From Meloidogyne chitwoodi (taxonomy: Eukaryota; Nematoda; Chromadorea; Rhabditida; Meloidogynidae): DNA of 64,000 nt. The notes beneath the pieces are model-generated. The model ran no database searches. It worked only from the letters and a program-made list of their open reading frames with translations, and had not been told where the DNA came from. The translations under genes were made by a program, and so were the position numbers. The DNA lies in the NCBI GenBank assembly GCA_015183035.1, contig JACZZP010000013.1, forward strand, positions 62,001 through 126,000. The letters are read 5' to 3'. Positions 25,971-37,500 of the stretch are shown in pieces. The first letter of the stretch is position 1, and the number at the start of each line of letters is the position of its first letter.

Positions 25971-28197
25971 TTATGATGAACTACTACTACCAATTCCAGA
26001 TGTACTAATCGTATTCATTAATAAAGCCATTGCTTGTTGTTGCTGCAAATTTTGAACTCCTTGTTGAAGAGTACCGGCCATACTTTGCTAAAATTTTTAG
26101 CAGTTTAGAAATGGATTGGGAAGTATATACAAAAATTAAACCTTTAGCAAGTCCATAAACATCGCTTTTTGTTGAATACTTAACTTTCTAACAATTTGTC
26201 CACGAAGATCAAAACACTTTTGAAGAAGTAGCTGTAAATTTTGTCCACTTGAAGCACCCTTAAAAAGTGGAAATAAATGCTGGAAACATTCGGAAAATTA
26301 ATACACTCTTCCCCCGATGTGTGACTATTTTAAATTTTAAACCTGTTGTTCCTGTGGTCGTTCATTTTGCTTTTTTAAACGTCTTCGCTCTTGCACCGGC
26401 CGTTGAGGTCGGTTTTCCTGGATGTTTTTCTTTAATAAAGCAGCATTCTTTTTAAGAATAAAAGCACTTTGTTTATTTGCTTCATCAGATGACTCGTCCG
26501 AGGATGTAGGTTTGTCCGATTCACTACTACTGAGTTCGCCCTCATCTTTTTCTTTAGGTGGAGGGGGTATTGTGCTCTTTACTTTGAGTTCTTTATTAGC
26601 TAAAGAAAGAACATTTAATTAAAAAAAACTCCTAAAGTGAATTTAGTTATAATAACCTGAAGTGTCCGCATCAGTTGAAGAAACACTACTTGTTGGTACC
26701 TGTTGATCGTGAGTATCATTTGACGGCATTTCTACTTCATGTACAGTTGGATACTTTTCAGCTATGGAAAGAATCAAGTCTGACTGTTTATTCTTTTGTG
26801 ATGAGACACCATTTTGGGGTGGAGACAAAGAATTGCTTATTTTTAAGAAAATAAATATTATCAAAAATCGTTTTTACTTACCCTTTCAAACGTTTTGTAG
26901 ATTGTTGCACCCCAATGTGGACAATATCATTCTCTTTTATTTTGTTGAGCTGACCCCAATTCTCAAAGCTCAATTCCACACCATCAATTAAAAAATTTCC
27001 AACTTCATCTTCTGTGACCTTTAAAATTTTCAATTAAAAATTTTATTATGTTCAAATTTACCTCCAATTCGGCATCCTCAGTAATCATTTTATTACGCCG
27101 AGCATTTGTCAAAATATTTCCAATGCCCATATTCGCTATTGCTCTTTTTCGTTTTCGCTCTTTCTTCTTTTGCAATTTAATACTTTTTATGGTTTCTGAG
27201 GAAGGTTGAGGTTTTTCTATAGCCTGTTCAGATGTATGATTTACCATTTCCTCTTGGTTCTCATTTGCGTCCTTGTTCAAACTTTGATTATCTGCAACAA
27301 GTTTATCAGAAGCAGGTGCAGAGACAAATTTAGTTGGACGAGAAGATGATTTCTCTTTCAACATTTCTACCTTTAAAAATTTTAAGAGATTATCAAAATA
27401 AGGTAAAAGAACCCTCCATATACTAAGCAATCTGTTAATTTGTTGACGCTGCCAAGAGTTATTCTGTGCTTGACTATAATAACTTTCAAGTATAATATGA
27501 AATGATTCCTTCAGAAGAGAATCAGGTAAACCACCATGTTCAGCACTAAAATGTGCTTTCATAAATCACTATAAGAATATTAAAAAAACCTTATCGCGTC
27601 ACATATTTCCCATAAATCCTCTAAAGTTTCCAACTCGCCAATATTGATGCGATTATTATTTATATACTGAAATTAAAAAAATTAAAAATTTTATTATCAT
27701 AAAATTGCAAATCAACAATCGTAATCTCTCCAGCAACAGAAAGCTCATCAATTTCGTTGAATGAAGGAACAGGTTGAGTTTCGAGTTGCTGCCCAGAAGG
27801 ATCTAAATCTTGGTTTTGAATCTGTTGATCAGTAGCTCCTGTATCTTCATCATCTAAAAATTGTTTGATGACTTAGTAATTAAATTCAAAAATCTAAAAC
27901 CAAAACTAAAAAATGAGTCTTATAATTACAAAATGCTCTATTAAAATATCGCCGGAATTAATTTAAAAAAAGTATTTGATAAAAAAAACCTGAAACTGGG
28001 ATTGCTTGCTCTGTTTGACCATCATCACTTCCAGAACAATGGTCGACAATAACAGTATCTGAAGCAAAATAATCATCACCTTCCAATTCATTCCCTCGTG
28101 GAGATGCCAAATAATGTCTGCGATCATCTTCAACATTAATTGGAGATGAATTACTGCTTGAAGATTTGACTGCCAACTCTTCTGGTGATTTAGACAT
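25971..28197 (-). CDS. Low-complexity, probably nuclear protein of unknown family
   Basis: Multi-exon minus-strand gene. The start is taken at 28197 (MSKSPEELAVKSS), although the frame is open to 28311. An acidic, Ser-rich N-terminus is followed by ELETLEDLWEICDAI, then a helical segment (GLPDSLLKESFHIILESYYS, NRLLSIWRVLLPYFDNLLKF). Next comes a Lys/Arg cluster (LQKKKERKRKR) typical of a nuclear signal, then FLIDGVELSFENWGQLNKI. A Pro/Ser/Glu-rich region follows, and a Gln-rich helical C-terminus (LLLQKCFDLRGQIVRKLSIQ, QQGVQNLQQQQAMALL) ends in poly-Ser at 25971. A 45-base intron near 27545-27590 joins CDAI to SAEHGG. The helical block slightly recalls CTD-interaction domains, but this is weak. 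It may share a promoter with germ cell-less. Confidence 0.65.
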
Positions 28198-28526
28198 AAT
28201 TAACAATAAAACAGAAATTTGGTTCAAAAGCTTTAAGCCTAACCCTAGTCTCTTAAACTTCAAAGAATAAAATGCACTGTCGCCAAAACGAGAAAAATTC
28301 ATAAACATCACTCTTTTTTCTTTTTATCTCTGCCACCACTATTTCGCAAATTTTCTGCGCTAGTTCTGCGAAATTTAGTTCTGCGAATTCATATTCTGCG
28401 AAATTTAACCCTGCGAAATTTTGCGATTATTTGGGGTGGAGCCCAATTTTTAAGGATTGCCTGTTCAGAGAATTTCTCATTTGCGTTTTTTTGTTTTTTA
28501 TTAATACATTTTTTATAATTAAAGAC
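28198..28526. promoter_or_regulatory. Shared divergent promoter region with TTCTGCGAAATTTA repeats
   Basis: 330 bases separate two divergent starts. Between 28340 and 28430 the motif CTGCGAAATTT or its close variants occurs five times (for example TTCTGCGAAATTTAGTTCTG). No TATA-like element stands out. Confidence 0.4.
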
Positions 28527-30308
28527 ATGGGAAACATTTTATTGGCATTTAATGTCACACTCGGAAGATCTATTGACAATTTCTCTTCAGTTATTGAACA
28601 CATTTCTGGGTCTACAATAAATAGTTCTAGAAGAAAAAGAAAAGCTTCGAATAGCGATATTTTTGCAGATGTTGTAACAAAAAGATTTAAATTAAATACT
28701 TTACATTATGTTTATCAAAAAGTTTATTTTCAAGTTTAAATTATCTATTTTAAATTTAGCTTTTTGTTGAAGGCCAAGATTCAGATGTTCAAATTCACGC
28801 CCTTTGTCAAGTTTGGCGATTGCACAGACTTTATCTTGAGCAATGTGATTACTTCCGTGCGCTTTTTCAAGGAAATTGGTGTGATTCAGGAAAAAATGAG
28901 TATACTATGTATATTGAAGACGAGAATATTTGCTTTGTTGGTACTTAAACTGATTTTATTGTCTGGTATTTTCTAACATATTAAGGTCTTAATAATGTAT
29001 TTGCTTCACTTTACAATAACGAGATTGAAATTGATGGAAAACACATTGCTAGTGTTTGCGGGGCTGCTTCTATGTTAAATCTGGTTAATTTACCTTATTT
29101 CTATTTATTTTGTAAATATTTTTCAGACAAGCGTACTAGAAAAGTGCGAATTGCTACTTGCTGATTACATGTCTAGAAAGGACAAACTTTTGATCTGTCT
29201 TCGTTTATCTGATCGTTATGGATTTGAAAAACGTATGAAAGAGGCAATTAATTTTCTTAAATATATGTTTTGTCATTATTGCATGGATGAAGCATTCTTG
29301 CGTGGATTACAACAGTCATGGCTTATTACCTTATTTTCTCAACAATTTGTTTGTGTACGTGAAAATGAATTGGATTTATACATTGCATTAAAAAATTGGA
29401 TTTTTCTTTCTGAATGTCCACATGCAAATTTAGGGGATGACAAAGCATTATCTCAATTTTATGAATCAGGAACTTTTGACTGGCGAAAATACTTTGGATT
29501 ATTAAGGTTGCTCAGAGTATCTCATTTGGTTACACTTCAGAGCAGTTTAAAAATGATCAGAACTGATGGAATTCTTCCATCTTTTTTATTAGATCAAGTG
29601 CTTTGTGATCAATGGCGAATGCTTCTTCGATCTGAAGAGACAACAACAGGGTGAGTTGAAGAAGGTTTAAATTTTAGAATATTTTAAATATCATTTTTGA
29701 AACTAATTTCTTTTTTTTTTAAAGATTTCCTGATATAATAGAGGACAAAGAGTTTTACGCTAGTTGTTATCGTTTCGGTCGTGTCGGCGTTAGTGCTTAT
29801 TCAAGAACATGTTGGCGCTGGTTAGGCTATTTCTTTGGTGTTGATTTGCTTGTAAATTATGATCAGGGGTTTGTTTTTTGTTAGGATGCTAACAAAATAC
29901 TATTTTTCAGATATTTACGTTTAACAAGGAATGTTACGATTGCCCCTACACAAAATCAAATTTCTGTAAAATATATCGAGGCAATGAAATTACATTACAG
30001 GTTTTTTATTTTTAGTTCTTACTAAGATTAAATTATTGTCAGATGCATTGTTTGTGCAGAGAATGGTTGTGTTTTATTGGATACTAAAAAACAATCGAAA
30101 ACGTTTAATCTCGACAGGGTATTTATTTAATTTAATGGATTTATTAGAATAATTTATTTTTATTTATAAATAGAATGTAGAATTGGGCAAGTTTAATTTA
30201 CCGCCAAAAGGTCAAGTGGTTTCTATTCATCTTTTTTGTTTACCTTTTGCACCAATTCATCAACCAACTTATTATTGGGACGAATTGACATCTTTGGATG
30301 TACTATAA
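28527..30308 (+). CDS. gmcl-1: Germ cell-less-type BTB protein (CUL3 adaptor)
   Basis: Predicted substrate adaptor of CUL3 ubiquitin ligases; its Drosophila relative acts at the nuclear envelope in germ-cell formation. The start is at 28527. It begins MGNILL, a possible N-myristoylation site, and a basic cluster SSRRKRKASNSD follows. The BTB domain starts at about 28717 (LFVEGQDSDVQIHALCQVW, then YFRALFQGNW). A BACK-like helical region (LITLFSQQFVCVRENELDLY) runs to about 29640. A C-terminal beta-rich part (CYRFGRVGVSAYSRTCWRWL, then GQVVSIHLFCLPFAP) ends at TAA 30308, with AATAAA at 30329. The basic-then-BTB-then-BACK order without Kelch repeats, and the VENELDLYIALKNW-like block, favour GMCL over Kelch-like proteins. 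Confidence 0.82.
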
Positions 30309-30772
30309 CGGACAGTAGTATTAATTAAAATAAAGTTTTAATTTTTATTAAAAATTACCTCAAAGTGAGATTATGAAAAAAGTTGTTACCGATTAACGGC
30401 GATTAGAAAATTGATTCTCCTCTTCTCTCGGGCACCAAAATTTAGCTAATTCAAATAGCTTTTTCTTTGTAATAAATATTCTAATTATTATACTTTTATA
30501 ATTTCTAAACTTTTTGAATGTAACAAATATTCTAGTTTTACTATAACATTTCTTTAGCTTTATATTTACTTAATTACTCTACCTTATCATCTGAATTTTT
30601 AATTATTCAAAATATTGTTTTTGGTCTTTTTCTTTATTCAACCTTTCGCTTGTCACACTAAATCTTATCACTTTTTTTTTCAAAATTATCTCATATTCTC
30701 TTCCTCTTTTTTAAAATTTAAATCTCAATAAATTTTTAATAATAATAATGTTATAACAAAAAAAGTTTATTA
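30309..30772. other. Convergent intergenic region
   Basis: AT-rich DNA between the germ cell-less-type gene and the 30773 gene; nothing recognisable. Confidence 0.5.
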
Positions 30773-31390
30773 TTAAACTGGTATACTACATGCAGCAACT
30801 GCCGAAGAATGATGACCTTCTGAATTTTTTCTATTATATCCTCTACCACCAATACTGGTGGTTGTAGGTTTATTAAAAGAATTGAGTACAATAGTTTGTC
30901 CTCCTCTGTAGTGATCCTTTTAAAAGAATTGGGGATTTAATTTGAGTTGGAATTTTTTTCAATGTTATAGGGGCTATGCCAGAGATGTCTGTCTTTTCTA
31001 CTCATAAATTTGTTTTTTTTTAGGAAAAAAGTGGCTTCTTGAAAATTTTTTAAGGAATGAATTATTTGGATTTCTTGCACCTACTTTTTCATGTTGATCA
31101 GCAAATTCAGCACCTGCCCTTTCTGCTTTTCTCTTTTTGCGTTTTGCTGCTCGACTTTAAATAATTTGGTTTTATTTAAATATTTGATTTTCTTTATTTT
31201 TAATATTATTAATTTAGACTTTGAAAACTTACAGTTCAATTTGTCGTTTTGTTCGTGGGATTCTAAGTCTAACGAAGCAGCAAACAATTACAATCATTGT
31301 GAGAAGAACAGATGAAACAAGTCCAATCAACATCCAGAGACGCAATCCAGGAGCTACATATTGATCAAGAAGTGCCATTTCTTCCCTCAT
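30773..31390 (-). CDS. Single-span membrane protein with basic cytoplasmic tail
   Basis: Three exons on the minus strand give about 120 residues. The first encodes MREEMALLDQYVAPGLRLW and a strongly hydrophobic helix (MLIGLVSSVLLTIVIVCCFV). It continues RLRIPRTKRQIEL, then RAAKRKKRKAERAGAEF from the second exon and DHYRGGQTIVLNSFN with a Ser/His-rich end from the third. The positive-inside rule predicts an outside N-terminus and a cytosolic tail. The tail KRKKRK run could bind acidic lipids. An acceptor (AATTTTTAG) lies about 40 bases before the ATG. The upstream gene on the same strand ends 425 bases away. The family is not recognised. Confidence 0.65.
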
Positions 31391-31814
31391 TTTGGTGATT
31401 AGGTTGGCTTATTTAATTTTACTTTTCTAAAAATTTTGAAAAATTTTTGAAAAAAAAAATCTGACAAAAATTAGCGTTTTGTGGAAATTAAATTAATTCC
31501 TGTGTATTTATTTTTTGGTTTCTAGCTTTCTCTTGCATTTAAAGTTTAAGAAAAGTATAAATATTAAGTAACTTTAAAAACAAAATTCATCACAACTTTG
31601 CAGCCTTAGTAAGAGCCATTTGGTGTTTTGTGGTGGCTTTTCTTGTTAAAATCAATATTTTTGATGAAAGAGTTAAAAGTTTGGGAAAAAGCCAAATGAA
31701 AGAGGTTTTATTGTTTTAGAGGATATTAAATTGAAAAAGGGGATTTTTATATTTTAAGTAAATTGTTTGGAAAATTTTAAAAATATTTTCTGAAATTCCT
31801 TTTTCGATTGTACT

Positions 31815-32706
31815 TTAACCAAATCCAAAAAAGTTAAATTTCTGATAAAGACGAAGATAACGTTGTTTTCTTGCTGCTACTCTTTCGTCTACATCTGTCA
31901 TATCCAGTGCTTCATAACCAAGGGCTGAAAATTTGAATAAATTTTGAAAAGTTTAAAAGTGCTAAAAGGAAGGCTTTTTTTCCATTTTCTATTTTAAAAG
32001 ATCTCTTTAATTGTTTCCTAATAATAAATGGGGCTTTTGTAATGATGTTTTTATTAGAATATTTAAAAAAACCTTACCCGATTTTCTGCATTCAGATCTT
32101 TTTTTAATGTAAATATTTGTAAATGGAGTATAAAGAGGACTTTTCACATTAGATTCTGAATATAGTTCGCAAGTAAAAACATCTCTTCCACCAATGTATC
32201 CATAAACAACTGCTCGGCAATTTTGATCATTTTGACAAGCAGCCAAGCATCTATCCTCTGTAGCTTCATAAGAATTAATTGCCATATTATAAGGCTGAGA
32301 AAATACGTTCATATCTCTATCAGTATATTCAACAAAACATTCACAAAGTTGGCAAGGAGCACCAAAGTGATGATCTAAAAAAAGAAAGCTAGAAACTGAA
32401 AAATAGAGTATTTTTTGCTAAATTTTTTTATAATATTTTTTTATTTTTTCAATAAAAATCTAATTTTCAAGCTGCTAAAAATATTTTTTTTTAAACATTT
32501 TTAGAGCAAATCTTTTTTTAGATTTTTCCTTTTTATTGTTTTTATAATAAATTTAATTTTAGCATTTTTTGACTTCTTTTATCTTTTCATCGTCACTCAC
32601 TTGGTTTTCTGATGCCTCCTGTTAATGGAATTGCTTGGCAAAATAAACGAAAGGCAGAAAGTGCCACAATCACTACTGACAGGATTGTAAGTTCAATATT
32701 TTTCAT
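31815..32706 (-). CDS. Secreted cysteine-rich protein with PAN/apple-like domain
   Basis: Three exons on the minus strand: 32601-32706, about 32067-32374 and 31815-about 31925, about 174 residues. The N-terminus MKNIELTILSVVIVALSAFR with LFCQAIPL looks like a cleavable signal peptide. The mature part begins HHFGAPCQLCECFVEY and contains ATEDRCLAACQNDQNCRAVV, then YGYIGGRDVFTCELYSES and a final RSEC. The pattern Cys-x3-Cys-x5-Cys followed by a later Cys in FxCxLY is typical of PAN/apple domains, which mediate protein or carbohydrate contacts outside the cell. The C-terminus (DMTDVDERVAARKQRYLRLY) is charged and lacks cysteine. It could be a cuticle, matrix or gland-secreted protein; the role is unknown. 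Confidence 0.75.
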
Positions 32707-34599
32707 TAAATATTTATTTCTAAATGGTGAAAAAAATTTTTTAATTAAAAAATTTAACTTTTTTTCTGTAAAAATTCAGCATTTTTTAATTTGAGTGACA
32801 ACGCATTTTTAAAATTATTTTCTGTTTAAATTACAGTCAAAAATTTATAAAAATTTTCGTGAAGATATTGAGAAAGAAAGAGATATTTTATTTTTTTTTG
32901 ATTTGTTGTTGACACTTTCACTCCCGCCCTCTAAAAAATTATTTATTATCTTCCTATATTTTAAGGATTTTTTTTTTGATTTTTTTCTACGTGAGATCTC
33001 GCGACCAAAAATTTGGGATAAAAACAGAATGCTTTTAAAAAATCCCTATACTCTAATTGTCATATATTTTTAGTATTTGATTAATCTTCTTAATTATATT
33101 TGGGTCAGATTAACAAAAATAACACTTTTTTTAATACTTGAGAGTTGATAAATGAAAATAAATATTAATTTCCAATGGAATTATTTAAAATTTATATATT
33201 AAATTATTTGGAATAAATCTCCAAATTTTAATAAAAAAATTAAAAAATAGTGGATATTTAAAAGAAGGATTAAATTATAGGTGAAATAATTTGTAAAAAT
33301 GACTAAACTCTTTACTCATAAAATTATAGAAATTTTTAAAAAATATTTGGTCACTCATTTTGATGATTATAATATGCGTGGTCACTCAAAAGCGCAATTT
33401 TTGTCTAAATCACTTTTTTAAATAAAACACATTTGGTGGGCCTTTCAATTAAAAAATAAAAACAAAAATAACTAAAATAATCTTTAAACATTTTTAGATG
33501 CTCCCTAAGGCATTTGATGTCCTTCACGCATGGAAAGCAATGTTAAGAAAAATTGACGGGCACATCTACATATCAAATAAATAAAAGAAGATGCGCCAAA
33601 AACGTCAACTGGTTTTTATGCGGGATTTTTTGTGTAAGTAAGTACATTAATTTTATGTAAAACTTGATTCAAAAAAAATATTTTTTGAAAATAAAAATTA
33701 AATAGTAGAAAAAAGGGGTCAGCCTTGATATTTTATTTTTTAATTTAAAATTTTTTTAACTAAAAATATTTTTGTGAAATTTTTTCGAATTTTTTTTGAA
33801 ATTTTTCTTTTTCATCTATTTTTAATGCCTTTTATCTTTTTCCTTGTCATTATTTTAAACGTCATATTAAGTTTTTAAAATTGGATTTTTTTACTCCATC
33901 AACCCCATTTTAACGGTAAGGCAAACAACACAATTGCTTTTTTTATTTTTATAAAAACACATTGCTTCCAGTTGGGTTATGTTAGCCTTTGAAACCTTTA
34001 AAAAAAAATTTTTTTCCATTTCCCGCAGACCTTTTTACTAAAAACACATTTTTTTAAAGTTGTATAGCATTTTTATATTTTTTTGTTATTAGCTAAAAAA
34101 TTAAATTTTATGTGTTAACTAATAATATTTAAAATAGATGTGATTTTTTTTAAGTATTTCAGTTTTATTGTTTTTTAAATTTTAAAATAATTTTTTTCTG
34201 CTAATTCTTCCCTTTAATATTTTTATATAATTTCCCGCGGGGTGAGCCCCACACAAAGCATTTTGCCCAACTGGCATTTACTACTATTACTATAAAGCTC
34301 TAATTATATACTCTCCCCAAAGGATTTGCACAGAGATTTGTATGCAATTTAAAGCATTTTTAAAGAGAAATTGGAGGGAAAAAAATAAAAATTTAATTTT
34401 TCTGCTTTAAAAAACAATTCCCTTCCCTTTTATTTTTATGTTGTTTTTAAAAGTTGTAGGAGAAAAATAATTTTTAAATATTTAATATTCCCATTAAACC
34501 ACTTTAATAATGTAAAAATGTTTCTTTTTTATCTTTATAGAAATTTACCAACTTTTTCACTTCTCTTTAATCTCAACAACAACAAATATTTGTAAAAAA
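32707..34599. other. 1.9-kb divergent intergenic region
   Basis: Very AT-rich DNA between the divergent PAN-like and RASGEF1 genes. No exon, tRNA or repeat with clear boundaries was seen. Confidence 0.5.
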
Positions 34600-37500
34600 A
34601 TGTTCACTTATTCAAGCAATCTAACATCAAAGTCAATGACAAATATTCTAACAACAAAAAAGGCGGCTGAACTTGTTATTGAAGATGATGAAAGGATTTG
34701 TGATCGACAAAAGGTGAGTGAATTAATTTTTTTAATTGATCTTTTTTTGAAATTTTTAATTTAAATTGGAGTCTACTTTTAATAAGAAAATGATAGCCTA
34801 CATATATTTAATTTCTAGAATAAGTTTATGAACAAAAAAAGTTGCTTTACTTTCTCTAAAAAATAGATTATATTAAAGTTGAAAAAAGTGAAAATAATAC
34901 AACAGTAGTAGTAACGGTTTGTAAGTGACTAGTGTAAAATAACAAAAAATCTAGAAAAAAGCTTAAAAACAAGTTCTGTGTATTATGTAAAAATGTGAAA
35001 ATTTTGTATTCCACTGATCACTCAAAATTGTGAGCTTAAAAGAAAAATATCAAAAATAGGGTATAATTTTTAAAAAATATCAAGGGGAAGCAGGCACAAT
35101 ACTTGGACGATGAATTTGCATTTTTCTTTGTCTTGCTTCTTTCATAATATGAAGAAGTGAGGGAAAAGCTTCCCGAACTGTTTGTACTAATCCAAAACAT
35201 AAAGCTAATAATCGAAGTTCATTGCTAGTCTAAATATGTTTTTAAATGTTTTTGCGATATTCTTGTAAATGTTTTCCGTTTTTAAATGTTTTTGCCATTG
35301 TAAATGTATTCAGTTTTTAAATGTTTTTATGGTGTTTTTGCGATGTTTTCCATTTTTAAATGTTTTTGCGATTGTAAATGTTTTCAGTTTTTAATGTTTT
35401 TATGGTGTTTTTGCAATGTTTTCCGTTTTTAAATGTTTTTGGATTGTAAATGTTTTCGTTTTTTAAATGTTTGTTTTTATGCTCTAATCTTTTTAGTTTT
35501 TAATGCTTATTTTTAAGTCTGTAAAAAAGTATATTTACCTGCTCAGACCATTCTAAACGTAACGAATTTTCTTCGCATACTGCTTTCTGAGGAAATATCT
35601 TCAAAACAAATGTTTTTTGAAATATTTCTCTTTAGTTTAAAAATAATACCTCAGCTACTCTTAATCCTTCGTTATTAATACTCCACCATTCTGCAGCAAA
35701 AACGAATCCACAAGCAGAAAGCATTTGTCTCCAAACATTTGAATGTGCTTCTACTTCACATTTATTTAATTCATCCATTGCACCAGTTATTTGCCAACGT
35801 TGGGGGCACTTTTGGCTTTGTACAACTTCAAACATTTTTATACCTTTATAGAATTGTAAAAAAAATAGTTTTTTGTTGTTTAAAAATTACCTGAGATTGG
35901 ATGGCGAACTTTAGCTAGCACTGGAATATCTGAACCAAAAGAACCTCCGTTTGTCTTGAATCGATTTAAGAGTTCTGAATCTCCAACAGGGTCACTCAAC
36001 GAAATGCTCAAAAGGCGTTTATTTCCTTCAAAAAGTACAATCTACAAAATTTGGAAAAAATTTAAGTTTATTATTTTTTACCTCTTCTGTATAAAATTGC
36101 GCAGTTAATAAAATCTTGTCTCCATTATCATTATCTTCAGCTCTAATCTCAAACTCTACAGGATCAAAAAGACGTCCTCCATGAAAAACATATTGTTTAA
36201 TTGCTTCATTTAATTTTTGAATATTTGAAATACGAATTCTCACTTTTTGGTGTCGTTGTAATGTCGGAACAGGTTCCAATTTTGTCAGCTGAGGAGCTAT
36301 AACTGTAGAAAAACGACGAGCAGTTCTTGTCAATTGTGCAGAAACTGAATGTTTCCTCATTTTAAATAAAATTTACTAGTATTGTTAGCTCTAAATAATA
36401 GAAAATAAATAATGCAGTACACAAATTTATCAAATTTTATTTCCTGAATTTACAATTTATTTTTATCATGAGGAACTTTTAGGACAATGGGATTTGAATA
36501 TTATTTAAAGTTTTTATATATAAACAATGTTTTTGCCTGTTTAATTATGTTTGAACTTGTTTTAATCTTTACATGTTTTTATGTTTGTGACAGGTTTTAT
36601 GTTTTTTAATTTTTGTTTTAAAATGTTTAGAACATGTTTTGATATTGATTTTAAATGTTTTTGAAAGTTTTTAATGTTTTGTAGAAAGTTTTGTAGGAAT
36701 AATGAAAAGTTTTCAAATAAATGAGAGAAAAAAGTTTGTTGTAAAAATTTACAACAACTTGATTACCAATAAAAAGAGAATAGAACACACAAGATTAAAA
36801 TGAAAGGGCTAAAATTGTTTATGTTTTAGATTTTTCTATTTTTTAATATAAAAGTTTCTTATAAACTTGATAGTAAAATAAGTAAAAGGAATTGAAGTAA
36901 TTTTAATTAAAAAATGTTTGTCTTTATTTTGTGTAAGATGACTAAACATTGGAACCAAACTGAGGTAAGAATTTTCAACGTGTTTTTTCAAGACAAAATG
37001 TGTGTTTTAGAAAATAATGAATGTTCTAATGCAACTAACTTTATTTGTGAACATGTTGTAAAAATTTTTTTCACATTATTTTTCTAAAACACACTTGTTA
37101 TAATAAAATAGCCGAGTTTGACTATTATATGTATTTTAATTAATATTTAAAAATTTATTTTTAATAAAAATTAATATATTTTAACGACCGTGTTAGCAGC
37201 AACAGACTTTTGGCTGTTCAATTTTAATTTTTTAAAAAAGCTGAATAAACTTTTTTGATTTAGTTTGTAAATAACGATATTACCTTATTAGATTAGGAGA
37301 GGATAGAAAGAAAACTTTTTTTTTTGAAAATGATAATTAAATTGATGTTAGAGAGAGAAAAAATATTCTAAACAAAACATTTAAAAAAAGAGAGAATTTG
37401 TTAAATAAAATTTCGAAAAACTCAAATAAGTGGAAAAAGAAATATGAATAATTAAGTGAATATGTCGTCTATATGACAACCTATCCTCTTCACATCTTCA

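Noticed and set aside
27365..27562. CTD-interaction domain in the 26-28 kb gene
   Set aside because: Only a faint resemblance of helix spacing; not enough to name a domain.
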